Shown: positions 9,901 to 18,586 of the stretch, piece by piece
How positions within the stretch are numbered: the stretch's first letter is position 1
Layout of the letters: the number at the start of each line of letters is the position of its first letter
DNA from: Melioribacteraceae bacterium
GTDB taxonomy: Bacteria; Bacteroidota; Ignavibacteria; Ignavibacteriales; Melioribacteraceae
Direction: 5' to 3'
Length of the DNA: 64,000 bases
Assembly (NCBI GenBank): GCA_035362835.1
Contig: DAOSDY010000006.1
Span: 39,138-103,137 of the forward strand
Notes under the pieces: model-generated
Databases searched by the model: none
Seen by the model: the letters and a program-made list of their open reading frames with translations, nothing else
What the model was told of the DNA's origin: nothing
Position numbers and translations under genes: made by a program

Positions 9901-10019
9901 ATATCGGGGAAGAAATCGATTTTCAATTGAGAGAATGAGAAGAAACTGAAAAAGATTATCACGCCGTAAATCATTAAGAGTGTAATCTGCCTTTTAAGAG
10001 AAAATTTTGTTAATAGCAT
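6912..10019 (-). CDS. RND-family efflux transporter permease (AcrB/HAE1-like)
   Basis: A 1035-residue inner-membrane proton-driven pump of full RND length. It has an N-terminal transmembrane helix after MLLTKFSLKRQITLL, the porter motif FFPDITFPFAGV, GVSPEDVENLISRPIEEAV, and the central helices with MLVDNSIVVLENIYRHRE. The second half repeats the layout and contains VGIAVNNGIVLVDYINQ. The chain ends in a basic cytoplasmic tail. It is the last gene of a TetR-TolC-adaptor-pump series, 14 bases after the adaptor. The DNSIVVLENI helix-4 motif fits the hydrophobe/drug or lipid-exporting HAE families better than heavy-metal pumps. Substrate unknown. Confidence 0.95.
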   Translation of the reverse strand: MLLTKFSLKRQITLLMIYGVIIFFSFFSFSQLKIDFFPDITFPFAGVITSYVGVSPEDVENLISRPIEEAVSSVKNIEKVSSQSSKGTSMVMLEFKYGTDMNIAENDIRKNLDFIRDYLPADATEPLVFVFDPSMMPISYLTISSPYLGPAELRKLSEEKIEPLLERVNGVASVQTMGGQQRQINVNINPVLLASYNLSPNDVLQTVQFGSGLQPAGTIETTSKTYNLRVMSEYSSLDQIKNTIVTYRNGIPVYLKDVAVVEDGFKENTNEVRSDYGAGIMLVIMKQSDANTVLTSRHVNEAIPDIISRLPQGTKVSVMWDQAEFILKSVNNLKNTAIIAFVLAFIVIYFFLRNFRGSLIMGISIPVSVITTFAVMFAANLTLNIISMAGLALAIGMLVDNSIVVLENIYRHREMDKNLYESADIGTQEVGMAITSSTLTTVSVFLPVLFVPNITGQLFKDMVLTITFSLLVSLVVAITLVPLMSAKILHIEVNKKENRFSRFKDRIGQWISDLTEKYRLILHWSLNHKKTVMFSVTGLLILSIGLATLLGGEFLPKSDQGLINVILESPSGTPIEQTRVYAYQIEDIIKDVVAKEDFESVSIFYGEREGIGAFGTTSSTLELFLKLKPRSIRQKSQFEIQDSLRKKFDLLPGVTYIFQEGGAFTTEKDIEVKVIGFDVAGAKAIANEFKSKMEKVEGLVDISLNTKETTPELQVHLNKDLLNFYNLSTVQVAGNISTAIQGRVASHYREQGDEYDVYVRFDKEYRNRKESLEQLELALPSGGRIKLKDVAEITEEQSSPTIFRENQSRYVSVGCGLSGIDLSAAVDRIERIIEETPVPSEYQVLIGGTAEDQQEAFFYLALAFLAAIILVYMIMASQFESLVDPLIIMFTVPLSIIGVVIFLAITGTTFSVMALVGVVMLVGIAVNNGIVLVDYINQQRRKGMELLEAVEFGCKARMRPVLMTALTTILGMVPLAIEMGEGAETWSPLARAVIGGLSATTLLTLIVVPVVYVIFEHAGEKVKNYFRKRKERKQN

Positions 10020-10033
10020 TTTATTAAATATCC

Positions 10034-11140
10034 TTATTCAATTACGTTAACTGATTGACCTTCTTTAACAATATTCTGCCCGACAACAATTATTGAATCG
10101 CCGATATTCAGTCCGCCGGTAATTTCGATCTGACCGTTATTTGCAATTCCTGTTTTTACTTCCACCATCTTTGCCAATCCGTTATCAATTTTAAAAAGAT
10201 AAAATTTCTTTATTAGTCTCTGCAATCCGGTTTGCTTATCTATGATTATTTCTGTCTGCGGAATCAGTGCTGTTTCAGGGACAACCATACTGTTTTCTCT
10301 CGAATCCGTCTGGATCATAAATTCCGCAAACATACCCGATTTAATTCTTCCATCGTTTGATAAGAGATTAATTTCAACTTCGAGAGATTTCGACATCTGA
10401 TCGATAGCAGTATTAATCTTTTCAACAACTCCGTTAAAATTTACGCCCGGAAGCGTAGGAACATTTACGAGAACCTTCTGACCTGTTTTAACATAATGAA
10501 TATCAGTTCCGCTAAGGTAGACTTTGGATTTCATTCGCGAAGGTGAAAGGACCTGCACTACCGGCTGTCCCATATTAACGGTTTGATTCTCTTCTACATA
10601 AATTGCTGCAACCACACCGTCAAACGGTGCTTTAATAAAACTGTTTTCATACTGTTCTTTAGCCTGCTCGTAGCCCGATTTTGCCTGATTGTAAGTCTGA
10701 TCTGCTGTTTCCTTTCCGGTTTTAATCTGATCGAACTGCTGCTGACTGATTGCTTTTTCGGAATAGAGTCTGCTCATCCTCTCGTAATCCTGATTGGTCA
10801 TTCTAAAGTTTGCTTCGGCAGTTTTAAGTGTAGCTCCGGCTATATCGAGTCCCTGTTTTAAAATATCATTTTTCTGTTCGGCCAGTATCTGATTTTTAGC
10901 AACTCTCTGACCCGGTTTAACATAGACCTTTACAATCCTTTCGGGAATCTTGCTAAGCACCATAACATCCTCTTCCGCCGAAATAGATCCTGTAACACGA
11001 ATATACTTTGAAATTGATTCGGACTGAACTTTATAGATTTTAACAGGGACGGATTTTTCGACACTCGTATCCTCCTGTTGAGTACATGAGATCGCGAAGA
11101 GCGAAACAAAAAAGAGAAATAAGAATTTTCTAGTATTCAT
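10034..11140 (-). CDS. RND periplasmic adaptor (membrane fusion lipoprotein)
   Basis: A 368-residue adaptor that links the RND pump to the outer-membrane channel. The ATG at 11140 follows GAGG and gives a signal peptide ending in the lipobox FAISC, so it is probably a lipoprotein. Domains in order are a lipoyl half-motif (KIPERIVKVYVKPGQRVAKNQIL), an alpha-helical hairpin rich in Gln/Lys/Glu (about residues 95-160), the second lipoyl half (FIKAPFDGVVAAIYVEENQTV) and beta-barrel and proximal domains ending IGDSIIVVGQNIVKEGQ. An upstream in-frame ATG at 11164 would overlap the TolC gene and spoil the signal peptide. The gene sits between TolC and the pump. Confidence 0.93.
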   Translation of the reverse strand: MNTRKFLFLFFVSLFAISCTQQEDTSVEKSVPVKIYKVQSESISKYIRVTGSISAEEDVMVLSKIPERIVKVYVKPGQRVAKNQILAEQKNDILKQGLDIAGATLKTAEANFRMTNQDYERMSRLYSEKAISQQQFDQIKTGKETADQTYNQAKSGYEQAKEQYENSFIKAPFDGVVAAIYVEENQTVNMGQPVVQVLSPSRMKSKVYLSGTDIHYVKTGQKVLVNVPTLPGVNFNGVVEKINTAIDQMSKSLEVEINLLSNDGRIKSGMFAEFMIQTDSRENSMVVPETALIPQTEIIIDKQTGLQRLIKKFYLFKIDNGLAKMVEVKTGIANNGQIEITGGLNIGDSIIVVGQNIVKEGQSVNVIE

Positions 11141-11154
11141 TTTATCCTCGGTAA

Positions 11155-12495
11155 TTATTTCCATATTTTATCAAGTAAACCAACCGACTTTAAAAGTGCG
11201 AGCTGGTTAATGTTGTAGTTAAAGATACCCTGCAGGTAATCGCTTTTACTCTTAGTGTAGAGAAGCTGAGCGTTAAGAACATCGAGCTGATTGCTCATTC
11301 CCTGCGAATATAGCAGGTTCGAAATCCTAAGACTTTCCTTATACTGATCGAGAGCATCTTTCAGACTTTGCAGATTTTTTGAAGCTTCGTTGTAGCCGTA
11401 ATAGCTCTGTTCAATATCGAGATCAACCGCATACTCAACCTGTTTTACCGTAAGATTCATCTGATCGGTTCTGATCTGAGCAATCTGATAATCGAGAATT
11501 CGTCTGCCTCCTTCAAATAGAGGCCATGAGATTGAAAGCGTAAGGGATTTAGAACGGATATAATCCGACCAGGTTACCTTGGCATTATCCATCGGTGCGG
11601 CATGATCCACACTCGCAGCAATGGCTACAGTCGGACTGAACTGGCCAAGCGCAATTTTCTCGCCATCCTTTACCGCGTTATACTGGTATTTCAGTGCTTT
11701 TATATCATTCCTGTTCTCTCTTGAAAGTTCTTTAAAGTTTTCCAGAGAACTTCCTGAAAACTCATTCAGAAACTCGGTCCTCTCCAGCTGATCCGTTATT
11801 ACAAGAGAGTCAGTAAGAGGAATATTCAATAAACTTTTGAGACGTTGAGCGGAAAGTCTCAAATTGGAATTTGCCGATTCAAGCATAGGGAGTGTAGAAG
11901 AATATTGAGCTTTGGCTCTCTGAAGGTCGAGTTCGGTAGCAGTGCCGGCATTATAGAATTTTTTAACCTGTTCAAGATTCTGCGCGGCCACATTAACCGC
12001 TTCCTCCGCTGTACTCCTTATCTCACCCGAGAGTATGATAGCATAATAAGCCTGAACAGCATTAAGAACCGTCTCCTCCTCTTTACCTTTCAGTTCCTCG
12101 GCAAGGGATTTTTTCAGATTTGATTGAATCTGATGATTGAACCACCTGCTGCCGCCTGTAAGAATTGGTAAAGTAAGACTCAAAGAATGCTGGAAATTAT
12201 ATGGTGTACCAACTACGAACCTCTGCCCCATAAAAACGAATACAGGCAATTCAATATTCTTCTGAACAATGCCCTGGTAACTTATTGACGGTAGAAAATA
12301 TGAAAGAGATTTCCACGTTTCCAGATTCTGAATGTCGTAATCAAGTTTTTTCGATTGAAGGGATAAATTCTCCTTCAGTGAAAAATCGACAACATTTTTC
12401 CAGGATAAGTAGACAATCTTTTTTTCCTGCCCGTAAGTCAGAGTCGATAATAATGCGAGTCCCGATAAGATCCATACAATTTTTCGTTTTATCAT
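11155..12495 (-). CDS. TolC-like outer-membrane efflux protein
   Basis: A 446-residue outer-membrane efflux channel of the TolC family. The ATG at 12495, preceded by AGAGG, yields a classical signal peptide (IKRKIVWILSGLALLSTLTYG). The body shows the two-fold repeated coiled-coil pattern: NLEQVKKFYNAGTATELDLQRAKAQY in the first half and YKESLRISNLLYSQGMSNQLDVLNAQ in the second. These are the helical hairpins that form the periplasmic tunnel. It is the first pump component after the regulator, 140 bases downstream of tetR, and 14 bases separate its stop from the adaptor start. Confidence 0.93.
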   Translation of the reverse strand: MIKRKIVWILSGLALLSTLTYGQEKKIVYLSWKNVVDFSLKENLSLQSKKLDYDIQNLETWKSLSYFLPSISYQGIVQKNIELPVFVFMGQRFVVGTPYNFQHSLSLTLPILTGGSRWFNHQIQSNLKKSLAEELKGKEEETVLNAVQAYYAIILSGEIRSTAEEAVNVAAQNLEQVKKFYNAGTATELDLQRAKAQYSSTLPMLESANSNLRLSAQRLKSLLNIPLTDSLVITDQLERTEFLNEFSGSSLENFKELSRENRNDIKALKYQYNAVKDGEKIALGQFSPTVAIAASVDHAAPMDNAKVTWSDYIRSKSLTLSISWPLFEGGRRILDYQIAQIRTDQMNLTVKQVEYAVDLDIEQSYYGYNEASKNLQSLKDALDQYKESLRISNLLYSQGMSNQLDVLNAQLLYTKSKSDYLQGIFNYNINQLALLKSVGLLDKIWK

Positions 12496-12635
12496 AAATT
12501 TTACCTCTGTTAATTCAATTTTCATTCCTGATTAATTGAAGTTGAATGATGATTTTTTTACTCTGGTTAATAAAATATTCTGCAAAACACGCATAAATAG
12601 ACGATTCTTTCCTCTTATTAGTTTCAAAAAAGAGA

Positions 12636-13238
12636 TTAGTTATTAAGCTCTTCATAAAAATTATTCCATAGAGTAAGCATTTCGGAATTGATTTTATCGA
12701 GTTTTCCTTCGATTAAAAGACGAAGACTTATACCGTCGTTCGAATAAATGAACATCCGTGCAATCTGTTCATCAGTCATAGGTGAAGTAAATTCACCCTT
12801 GCTGCGTGCCGTTTTAATAATTGATGTCCACGCTTCAAGTTCCTCCCGGAGCGCGTTAATGAGTTCTTCTCTGAAGCCAGGAAAGAGATTAATTGCATCG
12901 AACAGGATAGTAATGAAATTAATATTGACTGAAGATTCGGGCAGCATCAGCTTTTCGCGCATCTTTTGGAAGTTATCCATCATATAATCGAGGTACCGCG
13001 TATAGAATTGCTTCAGAGATTCTGCATTAATCTTCTTGAAATCGATTACAAGATTTTTGAAATAAACTGTCTCGATGACTTCCCGAAAAAGTTCTTCTTT
13101 ACTTGTAAAATAATGATAGAATGCTCCCTTGGAGAGACCAGTCTTATCGACTATCTCCTTCATTGTAACTTCTTTGTAATTCTTTTGCAGAAAGAGACCA
13201 AATGCTGTATTCAATATAAATTCTTTGGTTTCGCTCAT
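12636..13238 (-). CDS. TetR/AcrR-family transcriptional regulator
   Basis: A 200-residue TetR-type repressor. The helix-turn-helix region lies near the N terminus, with FILNTAFGLFLQKNYKEVT followed by KEIVDKTGLSKGAFYHYFTSKEELF, the family hallmark. The variable C-terminal ligand domain follows. The ATG at 13238 is chosen because the upstream in-frame start (13289) is a TTG and would place an inverted repeat inside the coding region. The gene leads the efflux operon on the same strand, so it probably represses itself and the pump. Its inducer cannot be read. Confidence 0.9.
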   Translation of the reverse strand: MSETKEFILNTAFGLFLQKNYKEVTMKEIVDKTGLSKGAFYHYFTSKEELFREVIETVYFKNLVIDFKKINAESLKQFYTRYLDYMMDNFQKMREKLMLPESSVNINFITILFDAINLFPGFREELINALREELEAWTSIIKTARSKGEFTSPMTDEQIARMFIYSNDGISLRLLIEGKLDKINSEMLTLWNNFYEELNN

Positions 13239-13256
13239 ATACCGACCGTTTGGTAT
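13239..13256. promoter_or_regulatory. Putative TetR operator (imperfect palindrome)
   Basis: ATACCGACCGTTTGGTAT is an 18-base inverted repeat in which 7 of 9 pairs match. It abuts the ATG of the TetR gene. Its form, with TACC...GGTA arms, resembles TetR/AcrR operators, so autoregulation of the efflux operon is likely. No binding evidence exists. Confidence 0.5.
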
Positions 13257-13347
13257 GACAAACTTAAAAAGTTTTTTTTGTTCGGACAAATAAAAAATCA
13301 GGGATTCAGTGCAATTAAGTTTCTCCGGCCGATTAGTCGGTAGGAAT

Positions 13348-14802
13348 TTAGTAGTTATTCTTTTTTAATTTGATAATTCCCCCACCCATAGTAGCCACCC
13401 ACAAATCGCCGTTTTTATCCATCGCGGCTGATGTTGTGTGCTTAACGTAGAAATTATAATCGGGGGTATTAAAGAGGCGCGCACTTTTTAAAGGGAAATA
13501 TTTTACAAGACCTGTTGTTGCGGCAATCCAGAGTGTATTTGATAAATCGATATTAAAGGAAACAACCTCTACCGGGAATTGAAGCGGCAGCGTAAATTTT
13601 TCCCAGTATCCATTCTGATATTTCAGAATTGAACTTCTTGTACCTTCAGAAGGAACACCCTGCACAAAAGCCCAGATAGTACCTTCCAAATCCTGAATCA
13701 GGTCTATTGTGAAATTGGAAAGCATATCATCGAAGAACATGCTTTTTATATTATATGATTTCCATTCATTACCATTCAAAAAATAAATTCCGGCAATAGA
13801 AGTTCCGATTGCAATCGATCCGTCCGCCAAAGCAGCAATACTCATAATGTTATCGTCTAAAAGCGGAGAGTTGGAAATATTATATACCTGGAATGAACCA
13901 TTACTATATTTTACGAGGCCTTTAAAAGTAGCAATCCAGATATTTCCGTTTTTATCCTCTTCAAGTGCATTCACAGTATTCGAAGGAAGATTAGAAGTTA
14001 GAATTTGATAGTTTATTCCGTCATAATATGATAGTCCGGTTGTAGTAGAAATCCAGAGCCGGTTATTTCTATCCATCAGCAGATCGGTAATCTGTGCATC
14101 ACCAAGTCTTCCATTATCGTTATGAGGAATCCAGTTCCTGCCGTCATATTTCAACAATCCTTTGTTGAAAGTACCGATCCATTTATTATTGTTATTATCT
14201 ATTATTACCTTGGTCAGAATATTACTTGTTATTCCCGAATTATGAGTACGGTAACATACAGTACGGGAAGTGTCCTCAAGAATCCTGTAGACTTCAATGA
14301 ACTCCCCGCCCCTGATTTTAATTTGAACGCTATCCTCGCGGCATTGTGAACGCTTATATTTTATTTGATAGAAACCGGGCGTCATACGATTAATGGTTTT
14401 GGGAGTTACAAATCCGGTACTTGCACCGTTAATCAGGATTTCTGCACTGCTCGGCTGGGAAGAAACTGAAATAGTTCCTAAGTAATTTGGGTTATTTACA
14501 AGATCGATATTAATCTTGGCAATAACGTCACTGCTGACATTCACATTAAAGGTTGTATCATAAAGATACCATTCATTCTTAAGGGTGATTTTATGTGTAC
14601 CGCTTTTGAGCCATTTAACAGTATCGGGTGTAACAACTCCCATATTTCTATTATCCACATAAATTTTAAATCCTGGAGGATTACTGAACAGAAATATTTT
14701 ACCCGATTCAATTTCCTCCGGTTCAACAGATCCTTCATAGACCTGTTTTTCGCATGACCATAGAAGAGCAGCGATCAGCAATATTAAAATCTTTTTAATC
14801 AT
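13348..14802 (-). CDS. Lipoprotein with PEGA repeats and a two-component-regulator-type beta-propeller
   Basis: 484 residues from the ATG at 14802 (AGGA upstream). A short signal ends in the lipobox LLWSC. Two PEGA-like domains follow: FSNPPGFKIYVDNRNMG...TPDTVKWLKSGTH, then VSSQPSSAEILINGASTGFVTPKT. After about residue 190 come repeats of the type NNKWIGTFNKGLLKYDG, NRLWISTTTGLSYYDG, NIWIATFKGLVKY and DLWVATMGGGIIKLK, which are reg_prop propeller blades. No kinase or DNA-binding domain follows, so it is a free surface or periplasmic lipoprotein rather than a hybrid sensor. It overlaps the DUF4249 gene by 8 bases and probably works with the TonB receptor. Function unknown. Confidence 0.8.
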   Translation of the reverse strand: MIKKILILLIAALLWSCEKQVYEGSVEPEEIESGKIFLFSNPPGFKIYVDNRNMGVVTPDTVKWLKSGTHKITLKNEWYLYDTTFNVNVSSDVIAKINIDLVNNPNYLGTISVSSQPSSAEILINGASTGFVTPKTINRMTPGFYQIKYKRSQCREDSVQIKIRGGEFIEVYRILEDTSRTVCYRTHNSGITSNILTKVIIDNNNNKWIGTFNKGLLKYDGRNWIPHNDNGRLGDAQITDLLMDRNNRLWISTTTGLSYYDGINYQILTSNLPSNTVNALEEDKNGNIWIATFKGLVKYSNGSFQVYNISNSPLLDDNIMSIAALADGSIAIGTSIAGIYFLNGNEWKSYNIKSMFFDDMLSNFTIDLIQDLEGTIWAFVQGVPSEGTRSSILKYQNGYWEKFTLPLQFPVEVVSFNIDLSNTLWIAATTGLVKYFPLKSARLFNTPDYNFYVKHTTSAAMDKNGDLWVATMGGGIIKLKKNNY

Positions 14803-15784
14803 TTCGGCCGATCCTGTTTTCAAATGGATAATCAACAGTACCGAATCCGGGAATATATCCGAATGACCTTACATAGGTTGGAGTAAAAGGAACCACCCAG
14901 GTGTTTCTAAGATAAATGCCGAATATTCCGAATCCGTTTTCGACATTTGTAAAATCTGTTTCATCCAGTTTAACTGATACATCATCCAGACTTCTGGCGG
15001 TCGAATTAAAGTATGTGCTCAAATTTTTATCGAGGGCAATTACTTCCAGAAATGCAGCAATTATTTCATAGTTCCCCTTGTTCTCATCTCCCTGCGATAA
15101 TGAACTCATAGTTTCACTAATTGTTTCCATTCCAATAGTTAAAGAATTATTATTTGTCGCTGATGGGAAAATTGGGACTAGCTGGTCATTGAAATTTTCA
15201 TACCGGAGAGGGATTTCCTTTTTATAAAAAACATTTACTCCGTTCACTTTTTTATAATAATAAATTGAAATACGTGTAACATAGGTCTGATCTGTCAATC
15301 CCGCATTCCAGGCAAAGTAGACCGACTCATTATTACGGAAAGGAATATTTTTCTCTACATAAGAGAATTGAACCGGTGCGGGCGGAATTGTATGAGATCT
15401 AAGTTTGGAACCGTTTTCGAGCCTGACTTCAATATCGAGACTCTTACCGGGAGTAAAAACAAACTTGTTTGTATAGTAGAGGTGGTATGGATATTTGTAA
15501 GCTGAGGATTGAGGCCGATCTATTACAGTATCTCTTAAGACTACAATAGAATCACCGTTCCAGATACGTATAGAAGCATTCCTGACGGCCGGGTCAATAG
15601 TACTTGAATAAGGATCATTATTTGTAACAAGATATGTCCTGGATAGTGTAGCAGTCTGAAAAGTAGTATCACCCCTAATAATGCAATTCAGCACATACTT
15701 ATCTTTTAACTCGCCGTAAGGATCAAAATTCTCGCTACAGGAGTAAATAAACATTAACAATATCGGGATAATAATTTTTTTCAT
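14795..15784 (-). CDS. DUF4249-like lipoprotein
   Basis: A 329-residue lipoprotein with signal MKKIIIPILLMFIYSC and a Cys after it. The body has the pattern of DUF4249 proteins of Bacteroidota: early VLNCIIRGDTTFQTATLSRTY, then RNASIRIWNGD, a LDIEVRLENGSKLRSHTIPPAP segment, and a C-terminal GFGIFGIYLRNT. These proteins are almost always paired with a TonB-dependent receptor, as here, where its start overlaps the receptor stop by 4 bases. It is likely an outer-membrane accessory of the receptor. The transported ligand is not known. Confidence 0.75.
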   Translation of the reverse strand: MKKIIIPILLMFIYSCSENFDPYGELKDKYVLNCIIRGDTTFQTATLSRTYLVTNNDPYSSTIDPAVRNASIRIWNGDSIVVLRDTVIDRPQSSAYKYPYHLYYTNKFVFTPGKSLDIEVRLENGSKLRSHTIPPAPVQFSYVEKNIPFRNNESVYFAWNAGLTDQTYVTRISIYYYKKVNGVNVFYKKEIPLRYENFNDQLVPIFPSATNNNSLTIGMETISETMSSLSQGDENKGNYEIIAAFLEVIALDKNLSTYFNSTARSLDDVSVKLDETDFTNVENGFGIFGIYLRNTWVVPFTPTYVRSFGYIPGFGTVDYPFENRIGRND

Positions 15785-18018
15785 AATGAAAATTTTATAG
15801 TAAGTGTTGGCAATACCGGAAGCATATTCACCCTTTCGCCTGTATCACGCTTGAAATAGAATATATTCTTGCGGTCGTATAAATTAATTATACTGAAGTC
15901 GACATCAACATTATAATCATAAATGAAGAATTTTTTGGACAGATTTATATCCAGGCGATGGTAATGAGGAAGTCTTCCGAGATTTTGAATACCGAGGATT
16001 GAATAAGGTCTTCTCGCATCATTCTCAAACCATCCGGCAAAAAAGTCCTCGAAATAATACTTATCGTAATAACCTACAATCTTTGTAAAAGGCAGGCCCG
16101 AGTTGTAAATCCATGCTGTATTAAAGAGCCAACCATTTCCGAAATCGATTTCCATTGTAAGGTTGAGACTGTGCCTAACATCATATTTCGGGTAATAGAG
16201 AAGATTATTGAGTTTGCGGTATGAATGGGCATAAGAATATGAAGTAGTGAATTTAAAAATTCCGGAAGATAGTCTCGAGAAAAATTCCAGGCCGTAGGAT
16301 TCGGCATCCGTTGAGACAAAATCGGGCTGCGAGGGAAAAGTCTTTTCTTGATTGAGGATCGGTACGTCAATTGTCTTTTTAAGGTAACCTTCAATGTCGA
16401 TCGCAAAGTTTTCGGAGAAATCGAACTTAAGTCCGCCGATAAGGTGAGTCGATTTTGAAGGGATCATATAATCAGGAATAATAATCCACGGTTCAAAAAT
16501 TGAGATTACTTCATTCTCATTTGTTATGGTAGTCAGCTCCTGTTTGTAGATTCCCCAGGCACCTTTTATCGATATTAGTGAGTTAAGTCTGAGTGTAAAA
16601 TTAACTCTCGGTTCCATAAAAATTGTATTCGGATTTCCGGAGAGGTTAGCCAGATTATAACGAAGCCCCGCATCAAGACCCAATGATTCCCACTGAAGGA
16701 ATTTATACTTGGTGTAAAAAATAATATTAGTACCGGATTTTCCGAGATTGATAGGAAGTCCCTGAGCATTTTCGAGGAAGAGTTTTGTATTCAACTCTTT
16801 AATCAGGAATCCGACACCGATTTCATCCTTATTATCGAACATATATGTAAAGTCCATTTGAACACTTACATCTTCAACCTGATTATCCCTGTTTCTAACA
16901 TTGCTCGATTTGGGCAAAACCTTACCGTGGAATCCGCTGTATGAGAATCCCAATTCGTAAAAGAGAGGGCTATCCCCGACCTGGAACCACTTAAAACCGA
17001 ACAGGTTGTTTGACCAGGAAAAATCTTCTACCCGGGGGTCACTATTCAGAATATTATCCCCGCTAATAAATCCGTTGATTATGAATTTACCTCCCTGAAT
17101 AAAATCGGGATTTGAATAATTTGCTTTAAAAGAGAGGTCGAAGAAATCGACCGGAACATTTTTTTCATTCAAAAACTTTTTTAGAATCTGATTGGAATAG
17201 CTTTTTCTACCAGTTATGATGAATGACCCATTCGGAATAGGGCCTTCGAGTAGAGCTTTACCCGTTAGAAAACTTAATGTTGCTTTTGCACCAAGCTTAT
17301 TTTTATTTCCATCCTTTGTATTGATACTCATAACCGAAGAGAGTCTTCCGCCAAAATCCGCCGAAAATCCCCCTTTATAGAATTCGAGGTTATTTATCAT
17401 GTCAGGATCAACCACACTAAAGAGTCCCAACGCATGAAAAGGATTATATATTGTAATGCCGTCTACGAGAACAAGGTTCTGATTACTTGCACCGCCTCGA
17501 ACATAAAACCGGGCGGAGACGTCACCGGTGGATTGAACACCGGGAAGGTACTGAATTGAACGAAAGATATCGGTTTCAACTCCTTTGGGAAGTGCTTCTA
17601 GGTCTCTAACAACTATTCTCTGAAGACTTATATCCGTATCATTTTTCTCGTATACCTTTTCCCCGATTTTTTCAATTGTCTGTAGTTCAACACCTGTCGG
17701 AATTAGGCTAACGTCATAATGAGTTACTTTATTAGGAGTAATTTTGATAGGAATCTGTTTTGTTTTATAACCGAGGTAGGAAATAACTAGTGTTAAATTC
17801 CGGTTAGCGGGAACGGAGCCGATCATAAAGTATCCGCGTGAATCTGTTGATGCCCCGATGTTCAATTCTTTTATAAAAACATTTCCATAGGCAAGTGCTT
17901 CGCCGGAAGTGGAATCGGTGACCAGTCCCCTCAAATTCCCTGTTGTTTCAACCTGCGCAACCAATAGAGTTGAATTTAATAATACTAACAGGAGTAATTG
18001 GGGTATTAGTCGGTGCAT
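15781..18018 (-). CDS. TonB-dependent outer-membrane receptor with carboxypeptidase-like regulatory domain
   Basis: About 745 residues from the ATG at 18018, which is followed by a signal peptide (HRLIPQLLLLVLLNSTLLVAQ). The mature N terminus is a CarboxypepD_reg-like domain (GLVTDSTSGEALAYGNVFI...GYKTKQIPI). The plug domain follows, with ARFYVRGGASNQNLVLVDGI and PDMINNLEFYKGGFSADFGGRLSSVMSI, then a 22-strand barrel ending in an aromatic residue pair near LTIKFSL. An upstream TTG (18090) and an ATG (18048) are less likely starts. It heads the three-gene unit with DUF4249 and the PEGA/propeller lipoprotein. Ligand unknown. Confidence 0.9.
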   Translation of the reverse strand: MHRLIPQLLLLVLLNSTLLVAQVETTGNLRGLVTDSTSGEALAYGNVFIKELNIGASTDSRGYFMIGSVPANRNLTLVISYLGYKTKQIPIKITPNKVTHYDVSLIPTGVELQTIEKIGEKVYEKNDTDISLQRIVVRDLEALPKGVETDIFRSIQYLPGVQSTGDVSARFYVRGGASNQNLVLVDGITIYNPFHALGLFSVVDPDMINNLEFYKGGFSADFGGRLSSVMSINTKDGNKNKLGAKATLSFLTGKALLEGPIPNGSFIITGRKSYSNQILKKFLNEKNVPVDFFDLSFKANYSNPDFIQGGKFIINGFISGDNILNSDPRVEDFSWSNNLFGFKWFQVGDSPLFYELGFSYSGFHGKVLPKSSNVRNRDNQVEDVSVQMDFTYMFDNKDEIGVGFLIKELNTKLFLENAQGLPINLGKSGTNIIFYTKYKFLQWESLGLDAGLRYNLANLSGNPNTIFMEPRVNFTLRLNSLISIKGAWGIYKQELTTITNENEVISIFEPWIIIPDYMIPSKSTHLIGGLKFDFSENFAIDIEGYLKKTIDVPILNQEKTFPSQPDFVSTDAESYGLEFFSRLSSGIFKFTTSYSYAHSYRKLNNLLYYPKYDVRHSLNLTMEIDFGNGWLFNTAWIYNSGLPFTKIVGYYDKYYFEDFFAGWFENDARRPYSILGIQNLGRLPHYHRLDINLSKKFFIYDYNVDVDFSIINLYDRKNIFYFKRDTGERVNMLPVLPTLTIKFSL

Positions 18019-18200
18019 CGAAAATCTGTCCCCCGCATTTAGCGACATATATTGGTTAATTTCGGGATGTAATATAGACTTTTCGGGCAAAAAAACTATA
18101 TATTTTTGATGGTATTTTTAAGCGTACGATTAATATCCAGTGAACTTGTCGAAGCACTCAATTGTTACAAATAATAAGTTAGAGTAAGATCAGTATATAA

Positions 18201-18554
18201 ATGATAAGTGGAAAGAGTAAAATAAACATTGGCCGCAGTTTTCTAACATTGTATTTAGGGCTGCTTGCTATAAGCTTTTCGCATTATCATAACATAATTT
18301 TCTATTCTTCCGGTCAAGAAATATTCAGTTCAAAAAATACTCTCAGTCATTATCACAATTCTAGTTCCCACAATGCAACAAATTGTCTGATACTTCAATT
18401 TTCAGCGACCGGTTATATCGGCAAAATTACTTCTGAATTGTCTGTAAGAATTGATTCCGAAATTCTTGCAACAGATAAATTAAACAGGGAATTAAAATCC
18501 CGATTATATTCCCTCTCCCTTTTAAGAGCTCCCCCACTCAATTCCAATTCTTAA
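18201..18554 (+). CDS. Small His-rich membrane-anchored protein of unknown function
   Basis: 117 residues with one N-terminal hydrophobic segment (FLTLYLGLLAISF). The exported part starts with the His-rich stretches SHYHNIIFYSS and LSHYHNSSSHNATNC. I do not recognise a family. It begins a + strand group with a lipoprotein and a ZnuD-like receptor, so a metal-binding or metal-sensing role is plausible but inferred. The imperfect inverted repeat TTGTTA-CAAA-TAATAA at 18162-18177, just upstream, could be a Fur/Zur-type site, but the match is weak. No strong ribosome site precedes the ATG. Confidence 0.6.
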   Translation: MISGKSKINIGRSFLTLYLGLLAISFSHYHNIIFYSSGQEIFSSKNTLSHYHNSSSHNATNCLILQFSATGYIGKITSELSVRIDSEILATDKLNRELKSRLYSLSLLRAPPLNSNS

Positions 18555-18586
18555 TCAATTCTAAATAATATATAAAGGGAGGAAAA

